Shown here: positions 27,454-33,618 of the stretch, one piece after another
How the letters are laid out: each line of letters starts with the position of its first letter
Position numbering within the stretch: position 1 is the stretch's first letter
Assembly: GCA_903847935.1 (NCBI GenBank)
Contig: CAINEX010000111.1
Location: forward strand, 1 to 33,618
Length of the DNA stretch: 33,618 bases
Direction: 5' to 3'
DNA from: an uncultured Spartobacteria bacterium
GTDB taxonomy: Bacteria > Verrucomicrobiota > Verrucomicrobiia > Chthoniobacterales > UBA6821
Position numbers and translations under genes: made by a program
Notes under the pieces: model-generated
Seen by the model: only the letters and a program-made list of their open reading frames with translations
Told to the model about the DNA's origin: nothing
Database searches by the model: none

Positions 27454-28247
27454 TTGCCTCCTGTGACGATGAAGACTTCCTCGAGGTTATCCAGATCAGC
27501 CGTTGGTTCGAGAGTTGCCTCGCCATCGAGTTCGCGGGGGTGAAAACTTTTCACCGTGCCAAGCGCTATGCCCGAAGGAAAGACGCCTCCGCTTACCCCA
27601 GCTGTATACACTTTCTGTCCCGGTTGAAGATCGGCCAATTTGCTGAGGAAAGTGAGTTGAAGATCCCCGTTTCCGATCCGTGGTCCCGCACAGATTCCCT
27701 GTTCCTTGGTTCCCTCGACTTTCGCCGCCACTTTGCAATTTTCGTCGGTGATGAGCAGGACTTCCGAAATGTTATCCGAAACCGTGGTTGTCTTGCCAAT
27801 TAGCCCCCGGTCAGTGATTACGGGCATGTCGGTGCTGATGCCATCCTTCGTGCCCCTGTTGACCTTGACGGTATTCCACCAGACTCCCGCGTCGTGGCTA
27901 AGGATGGTTGCGGGAACCAGGAGGAACGAAGAATGCTCACGATAACCGAGCACTTGCCGTAGATGGTTGTTCTCCTCCAGGAGGTCGCGCAGACCATTGT
28001 TTTCCGCTCGAAGGCGGCGGTTCTCGGCATCAAGACGACTGTATTCCGTCTCAAGCTGGTCGAGGGTTAGAAGATCCTTGCCAATGCTTCCGATGCTGCT
28101 TTTAACGGTGTGGCCTGACTGCGAGATCGGTGCTAGGAAACCAATGAGACTGGATTGCATCCGTGAAAGCGCTCCCGATCCGAGAAAACAAAAAAACAGG
28201 CCGGCTAGGGTAAGCAGGATGAGTGCGGCTGTCTGAAGCTTCTTCAT
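27450..28247 (-). CDS. mreC: Rod shape-determining protein MreC
   Basis: N-terminal TM, coiled-coil LDAENRRLRAENNGLRDLLEENNHLRQVLGY, VIGKT-type beta domain. Confidence 0.92.
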   Translation of the reverse strand: MKKLQTAALILLTLAGLFFCFLGSGALSRMQSSLIGFLAPISQSGHTVKSSIGSIGKDLLTLDQLETEYSRLDAENRRLRAENNGLRDLLEENNHLRQVLGYREHSSFLLVPATILSHDAGVWWNTVKVNRGTKDGISTDMPVITDRGLIGKTTTVSDNISEVLLITDENCKVAAKVEGTKEQGICAGPRIGNGDLQLTFLSKLADLQPGQKVYTAGVSGGVFPSGIALGTVKSFHPRELDGEATLEPTADLDNLEEVFIVTGGK

Positions 28248-28316
28248 GCCGGATGAATGATCGTCTTCCCTGACTGGGGAGCGAAGGTTGTCAGGCCGGT
28301 TGCGCCTAAATCCCTA

Positions 28317-29351
28317 TTATCTTGCCCTGTCAGCGGCGGCGACAGCGCGGAGGAATTCGATTTCCTGCAGAGCTTTACCAGTGCCCTCTGCCACTGCGCT
28401 GAGGGGATCCTCAGCGATATGGACAGGGAGTCCCGTTTCCTCGGCAATGAGTTTATCGAGACCCCGTAGAAGGGCGCCGCCGCCGGCAAGAACGACTCCA
28501 CTGTCAACCAGATCGGCCGAGAGTTCAGGGGGGCAGCGCTCAAGGGTTGTCCTCACCGCCTCAACGATTCTGGAGACTGGTTCCATCAGTGCTTCTCGGA
28601 TCTCCTGGGATGTGATGGTCACCGTTTTTGGTAGTCCTGCAACCATATCGCGTCCCTTGACTTCCATGGTCAGTTCCTGGTCAATAGGATAAGCGCTGCC
28701 AAGCCGAAGTTTGATTTCCTCAGCGGTGCGCTCGCCGATCATCAAGTTGTAGGCTCTCTTGAGATACTGGACGATGGCATCATCGAGTTCGTCACCTGCA
28801 ACGCGCACGCTACGGCTGATCACGATGCCGGCCAATGAGATGATGGCAACCTCGGTGGTACCGCCGCCGATATCGATGATCATATTGCCTGCCGGATCGG
28901 TGACTGGAAGCCCGACACCTATCGCTGCAGCCATAGGCTCCTCGATGAGGTAGACCTCGCGAGCACCGGCATGCATTGCGGAGTCTTTTACAGCGCGCTT
29001 TTCCACTTCCGTAATTCCGCTTGGAACGGCGATGACAACGCGGGGACGGACAAACCGCCGGTGACCGTGTGCCTTGGTGATAAAGTGTCGGAGCATGGCC
29101 TCCGTGATCTCAAAGTCCGCAATGACACCATCCTTGAGAGGGCGGATTGCAGTGATGTTGCCCGGGGTTCGGCCCAGCATCCGTTTTGCTTCATCACCGA
29201 CTGCCAAGACGTGGGTGGTGCCAGCCTTGACTGCCACGATGGATGGTTCCCTGAGAACGATTCCGTGATCCTTAACATAGACCAAAGTGTTCGCGGTGCC
29301 GAGATCGATGCCTATGTCGCTTGAGAGAAATCCAAAAAGTTTGTTGAACAT
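28317..29351 (-). CDS. mreB: Rod shape-determining protein MreB (actin homologue)
   Basis: [50 protein letters not shown]. Confidence 0.98.
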   Translation of the reverse strand: MFNKLFGFLSSDIGIDLGTANTLVYVKDHGIVLREPSIVAVKAGTTHVLAVGDEAKRMLGRTPGNITAIRPLKDGVIADFEITEAMLRHFITKAHGHRRFVRPRVVIAVPSGITEVEKRAVKDSAMHAGAREVYLIEEPMAAAIGVGLPVTDPAGNMIIDIGGGTTEVAIISLAGIVISRSVRVAGDELDDAIVQYLKRAYNLMIGERTAEEIKLRLGSAYPIDQELTMEVKGRDMVAGLPKTVTITSQEIREALMEPVSRIVEAVRTTLERCPPELSADLVDSGVVLAGGGALLRGLDKLIAEETGLPVHIAEDPLSAVAEGTGKALQEIEFLRAVAAADRAR

Positions 29352-29515
29352 GGGTAAGTGAAGTTATTAATGGTGAAAAAAGAGGGAGAATTTTTAGCTC
29401 GGGAAGACAATGGAATAACGGCTCCCTTTTTCGATAGGAAGAGGTAAGCCGTCTGCGGTTGCCATCTATTGGCTATGATCTAATGCATAAAACCAAGTTC
29501 CCCGAGCGTCAAGCA

Positions 29516-29535
29516 CCCCCTACGGGTAAAGGGGG
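29516..29535. other. Hairpin CCCCCT-acgggtaa-AGGGGG upstream of aroC
   Basis: 6-bp perfect inverted repeat in the mreB-aroC divergent intergenic region. Confidence 0.4.
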
Positions 29536-29622
29536 AATTCGTGGATTCTTATGAGAGTCAGGTCGGCTTAGGGTCGATTTTGCGTGAGTTGGCTCAACTG
29601 CTTGCGTATCGTATGGGGACTT

Positions 29623-30711
29623 ATGGCCAGTATTTTCGGTACTCTCTTTCGCGTTTCCACTTGGGGAGAATCTCATGGTGGCGGGGTTGGTTGCGTCATC
29701 GACGGATGCCCCCCTCGATTACCGATCACAGCCGAAGAGATCCAAGTCGAGTTGGACAGGCGCCGACCCGGACAGAGTGATATTGTGACGCCTAGGCAGG
29801 AAGAGGACAAGTGCCGCATTCTGTCGGGAGTCTTCCGCGGACAGACATTGGGTACCCCGATCATGTTAGCCATCGATAACAAGGATGCGCGTCCCTCGGC
29901 CTATACGGAAATGGAGACCATGTTCCGTCCCTCGCATGCCGATTACACCTATCAGACGAAATATGGAATCAGGAACTGGGAGGGTGGGGGGCGATCCTCC
30001 GCACGCGAGACCATAGGGCGTGTCGCGGCCGGTGTCGTGGCTCGAAAGGTGATCCAGTCGCTTCATCCCTCCTATGAGGTTGTTGCCTATGTCCGATCGA
30101 TTCATGACCTTGATTCCCAGGTTGATTCCTCGAGTGTCACCACTGCAGGGGTCGATGCCACTCCTGTCCGTTGTCCCGATCTGAAAGCAGCCGAGAAAAT
30201 GATTGATCGTATCAAGGAAGTCCGCTCGCGCGGAGACAGCATTGGAGGTACTATCGAATGTGTCGTTCGTGGAGTTCCTCCCGCGCTGGGCGAACCCGTC
30301 TTTGACAAGCTTGAGGCCGATCTCGCCAAGGCGATGATGAGCCTTCCTGCGACGAAGGGCTTTGAGATTGGCAGTGGTTTCGCCGGCACCCAACTTACCG
30401 GCAGCGAACACAACGACGCCTATGTGATCCGCGAGGGAAAAGTCAGCACATCCACGAACCGCTCCGGTGGTATTCAGGGAGGCATCAGTAATGGCGAGCA
30501 AGTCTTCTTCCGCGTTGCCTTCAAGCCCACCGCGACGATCGCAAAGATACAGAAGACTGTCACGGTCTCAGGTGAGTCTGCGGAACTTGCCGCTCGGGGG
30601 CGCCATGACGCTTGCGTTCTTCCTCGCGCCGTCCCAATGGTCGAGGCGATGGTGAACCTTGTTGTCTGCGACCACCTGCTCCGTCAACACGCCCAGAATG
30701 TCCTTCCCTGA
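29623..30711 (+). CDS. aroC: Chorismate synthase
   Basis: [73 protein letters not shown] at 29623 chosen. Confidence 0.97.
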   Translation: MASIFGTLFRVSTWGESHGGGVGCVIDGCPPRLPITAEEIQVELDRRRPGQSDIVTPRQEEDKCRILSGVFRGQTLGTPIMLAIDNKDARPSAYTEMETMFRPSHADYTYQTKYGIRNWEGGGRSSARETIGRVAAGVVARKVIQSLHPSYEVVAYVRSIHDLDSQVDSSSVTTAGVDATPVRCPDLKAAEKMIDRIKEVRSRGDSIGGTIECVVRGVPPALGEPVFDKLEADLAKAMMSLPATKGFEIGSGFAGTQLTGSEHNDAYVIREGKVSTSTNRSGGIQGGISNGEQVFFRVAFKPTATIAKIQKTVTVSGESAELAARGRHDACVLPRAVPMVEAMVNLVVCDHLLRQHAQNVLP

Positions 30712-30946
30712 CGTGGCACCTTTGGCCGAAGCCTTCAGGGAACGACTTGCCGTCATCGCTGATCATGCCCATCGCGACAGGGATGAGGAGGGTCATCTTC
30801 AGCGGTTGATCGAGGTTTCCGAAAGAATTGATACCTTGATTGCGGCCCTCCCCGCTTCCGAACTCGACCCTCGGTTCGGTCACTATCTGGAGCGTCGCAG
30901 TTACGACAAGGCCTTGGCTTGGATCCAGAGCGGGGGAGAAAGCTGA
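30698..30946 (+). CDS. Small hypothetical protein (~82 aa)
   Basis: ORF overlapping the aroC end by 14 nt, same strand; [23 protein letters not shown]... Confidence 0.6.
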   Translation: MSFPDVAPLAEAFRERLAVIADHAHRDRDEEGHLQRLIEVSERIDTLIAALPASELDPRFGHYLERRSYDKALAWIQSGGES

Positions 30947-31032
30947 AACGGACGTTCTTTCCCCATAAGTCCAAGAGACTTCTGTCTAACTGCCTTGTCT
31001 TTACCCGCCTTCATCACTCATTATTTCACGAC

Positions 31033-31512
31033 ATGGACTCCCTGATTCGCATTCTCAAGCAGAACTCTTCGATCCCCCGCACCGACCTTGCCCGCCAACT
31101 CGGTCTGAGCGAGGATGAACTGGCCTCCAAGATCACGAAACTCGAGTCTGATGGAACCATCCTCGGCTACCATGCCGTCATCAACCGTGAGAAGTGGGAC
31201 ACCGATGCGGTGACCGCCGTCATCGAGGTGCGCGTTACCCCGGAGCGTGAGGGTGGATTTGACCGCATCGCCAACCGTATTGCCGGATTCGAGGAGGTCC
31301 AGAGCGTCTACCTCATGAGTGGCGGCCATGACCTCATGGTCGTCGTCGAGGGAAGCAACCTTCGAGAGGTTGCTTCTTTTGTGGCCGACAAACTCAGCAC
31401 CATTGAGGCTGTCCTGTCGTGCGCGACGCACTTCCGCCTCAAGACCTACAAGGAAAACGGCATGCTCCACGCCCTCGAGGAGGCACCCGAGCGCCTCTCG
31501 GTTACCCCCTGA
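31033..31512 (+). CDS. Lrp/AsnC-family transcriptional regulator
   Basis: HTH (RTDLARQLGLSEDELASKITKLESDGTILGYHAVIN) plus AsnC ligand-binding domain; ATG at 31033 chosen. Confidence 0.93.
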   Translation: MDSLIRILKQNSSIPRTDLARQLGLSEDELASKITKLESDGTILGYHAVINREKWDTDAVTAVIEVRVTPEREGGFDRIANRIAGFEEVQSVYLMSGGHDLMVVVEGSNLREVASFVADKLSTIEAVLSCATHFRLKTYKENGMLHALEEAPERLSVTP

Positions 31513-31541
31513 GAGTGTCTCAAGTTAAGAACAATAGGCTC

Positions 31542-32702
31542 ATGAGCAGTTCGCGCATCGCGGAGCACGTCCGCAACATTCCCCGCTCCGGTATCCGCGA
31601 TTTCTTCGAGATCGTTCAGTCGATGAAGGAGGTTATCTCTCTCGGAATCGGTGAACCTGATTTCGTTACCCCGTGGCATATCCGTGAGGCAGCCGTCTAT
31701 GCCATGGAGAAGGGTAAGACAGGCTACACTTCGAATCTTGGGACTCCGCGCCTGCGCCGTGCCATCGCGAAGTATGTGGAGCAGCACTTTGATGTGGAAT
31801 ACAATCCGCACGATGAAATTATCGTCACAGTCGGCGTCTCCGAGGCTATAGATCTGGCCCTACGGTCCCTGCTCAACCCTGGCGACGAGGTGCTTTATAA
31901 CGAACCTTGTTACGTATCCTACAGCCCGAGCATCCAGCTTGCCGGCGGTATACCAGTGGCTGTGGCGACTCGTGCCGAGGATGAATTTTCGCTCAAGGTT
32001 TCGGATCTTGGGAAGGCGGTCACCCCGAAAACCCGCATCCTGATGCTCAACTTTCCGACGAATCCTACTGGCGCCGTGATGCCACTGGAGGAACTTAGGA
32101 AAATCGCCGCTTTTGCAATCAAGCATGATCTCATTGTCCTGACAGACGAGATCTATAGCGAACTCACCTACGACGATGCACCCCATCACTCCATCGCCGC
32201 CCTCCCCGGGATGAAGGAGAGGACGCTATTCCTTCACGGATTTTCCAAGGCTTTTGCCATGACGGGATGGCGTATTGGGTACGCATGCGGGCCCGCCGAC
32301 ATCATCGAGGCAATGATGAAGATCCATCAGTATTCCATCATGTGTGCTTCAAACATGGTGCAGGAGGCCGCGATCGAGGCACTGGAGCGCGGTCAGCGTA
32401 GCATGGAACGAATGAAGGAGGAATACCGCCTCCGCAGGAACTACATCGTCTCTTCTCTCAACGAGGCGGGCTTACGCTGTCATCTTCCCAAGGGGGCCTT
32501 CTATGTCTTTCCCGACATTCGTATCACGGGACTTAGCAGCAAGGAGTTTTCGCTGAAATTGCTGGAGGAGAAAAAAGTCGCCGTGGTCCCCGGAACAGCC
32601 TTTGGTCCAAGTGGAGAGGGGTACGTTCGCTGCTGCTACGCCACAGCGATGGATCAGATCAAGAAGGCCTGCACTCATATTTCGGACTTCGTCCGTAAAT
32701 GA
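31542..32702 (+). CDS. Class I/II PLP-dependent aminotransferase
   Basis: ISLGIGEPDFVTPWHIREAA, NFPTNPTGAVM, FSKAFAMTGWRIGYACGP (PLP lysine); ATG at 31542 chosen. Confidence 0.95.
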   Translation: MSSSRIAEHVRNIPRSGIRDFFEIVQSMKEVISLGIGEPDFVTPWHIREAAVYAMEKGKTGYTSNLGTPRLRRAIAKYVEQHFDVEYNPHDEIIVTVGVSEAIDLALRSLLNPGDEVLYNEPCYVSYSPSIQLAGGIPVAVATRAEDEFSLKVSDLGKAVTPKTRILMLNFPTNPTGAVMPLEELRKIAAFAIKHDLIVLTDEIYSELTYDDAPHHSIAALPGMKERTLFLHGFSKAFAMTGWRIGYACGPADIIEAMMKIHQYSIMCASNMVQEAAIEALERGQRSMERMKEEYRLRRNYIVSSLNEAGLRCHLPKGAFYVFPDIRITGLSSKEFSLKLLEEKKVAVVPGTAFGPSGEGYVRCCYATAMDQIKKACTHISDFVRK

Positions 32703-32822
32703 TACTTGGAGTTGAATTAGGGCGACCTTGTGGTCCTCAGTCTGGCGGGCTTCGATCCCATGAGCACAGCTCTAAATCCACGAAATATATTCCCCTGAAG
32801 GGGAGCGCTGCGAAGTGTGAAG

Positions 32823-32898
32823 TGGCGACCCTAACGGGATTCGAACCCGTGTTACTCCCGTGAAAGGGGAGTGTCCTAGGCCACTGGACGATAGGGTC
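32823..32898 (-). tRNA. tRNA-Glu (anticodon TTC), CCA encoded
   Basis: Reverse complement GACCCTA...CTCCCCTTTCACGGGAG...GGGTTCGAATCCC...TAGGGTCGCCA: 7-bp acceptor, anticodon loop CTTTCAC, canonical T arm. Confidence 0.96.
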
Positions 32899-33035
32899 AG
32901 TAGGATTTTCAGTATTCAGCAGCAGCCCACTCTGTTCAAGCTGTATCGCTTGGCTTTTGTCATGGAATCAAAAGTCGATTGATCGCGGAAAAGGCCATGA
33001 CCTTGAGTGGAGTAACTTTCCATTCTCTTCTGAGA

Positions 33036-33070
33036 AAAAAAGGCCTCAGTTTCGAACTAAGGCCTTTTTC
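33036..33070. terminator. Strong near-symmetric hairpin AAAAAGGCCT-cAGTTtcgAACTa-AGGCCTTTTT, bidirectional terminator
   Basis: 10-bp outer stem, inner 4-bp AGTT/AACT stem and A/T tracts on both sides. Confidence 0.85.
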
Positions 33071-33107
33071 AAATGAGTCCGCACGAGCGGAGTCTCTGAT
33101 TGAGAGA

Positions 33108-33281
33108 CTAAAATCCGAGTGGGCGAATCTTCGTCTTGGACGCCCCCTTCTTCAAGGAACCCTGATGGGTTTCAATGAAATCGCGAACCGCACGTACGAC
33201 AACATCACTGAGAGTGACATCGGCGTGATCGGCAATGGCCTGTAGTAGGTCTTTTTCGTCCGTGGGAATGCGGACTGTCAT
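33108..33281 (-). CDS. 57-aa ribbon-helix-helix (CopG/Arc-like) protein
   Basis: Manual translation: MTVRIPTDEKDLLQAIADHADVTLSDVVVRAVRDFIETHQGSLKKGASKTKIRPLGF; below the ORF-track cutoff; terminator 38 nt downstream. Confidence 0.6.
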   Translation of the reverse strand: MTVRIPTDEKDLLQAIADHADVTLSDVVVRAVRDFIETHQGSLKKGASKTKIRPLGF

Positions 33282-33618
33282 GATTCCGTCGCGGCGTTTC
33301 GGAATGGGATGAATTTATTAATATTCGCACTCTTAACAAGTTGAAAACGCCATTTACTTAAAAAAGTCCCGCTACGAAGCATCACATCGGCAACTCCAAT
33401 ATACCAAGTAGTGGGCATGTCGATATTTCGAATTTATTGCTTTGTGTAAGATTTAAGATTTCATCTCTGAGTTATTAGAACTCTGAGAGGGGCAACTCGG
33501 GTTAGTTGGGATGGATTGTATCCAACGATAGAAGCAGACTAATCAGTCTTTTTCTAAGTACGGATTGTCAGGAGAGCACGTCATGAATTGAGCTGATTTT
33601 AAAAGCCTCCCGATTGAA

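Noticed and set aside
33530-33560. AGACTaatcAGTCTTTTTC as a terminator
   Set aside because: Only a 5-bp stem and no gene clearly ending there; chance occurrence is likely
1-33618. CRISPR arrays, transposons, prophage genes or defence systems
   Set aside because: No spaced direct repeats, transposase/integrase or known defence proteins were seen; the window is mostly core metabolism and respiration

Overview
The window looks like a chromosomal segment from a Verrucomicrobiota-like bacterium (taxonomy is my inference from gene content and protein style; not verified). From left to right it contains: (1) a + strand arsenic operon (arsR, LMW-PTPase-type arsC, ACR3); (2) a very long, tightly packed - strand respiratory cluster (~22138 down to ~2083) with Alternative Complex III (ActA-ActF), a small membrane protein, a CcoN-like protein, a CcoO-like cytochrome c, a second cytochrome c, aa3-type COX2/COX1, CtaA, CtaB, a 39-aa single-helix ORF missing from the ORF track, COX3, SCO1, a small CPDC membrane protein, a DUF420-type protein, a Cys-rich-tail protein and an APC transporter-USP fusion; (3) a DUF192 gene; (4) a - strand cell-shape operon (mreB-mreC-mreD-PBP2) followed by RNase G/E; (5) + strand aroC, a small hypothetical, an Lrp/AsnC regulator and a class I/II aminotransferase; (6) tRNA-Glu(TTC) on the - strand and a short ribbon-helix-helix-like ORF with a strong terminator. 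The most interesting item is the CcoN-like protein. It aligns by eye to canonical cbb3 subunit I, but all six heme/CuB histidine ligands appear to be replaced. The adjacent CcoO-like protein keeps its heme c site, and the pair sits between Complex III and the aa3 oxidase genes.
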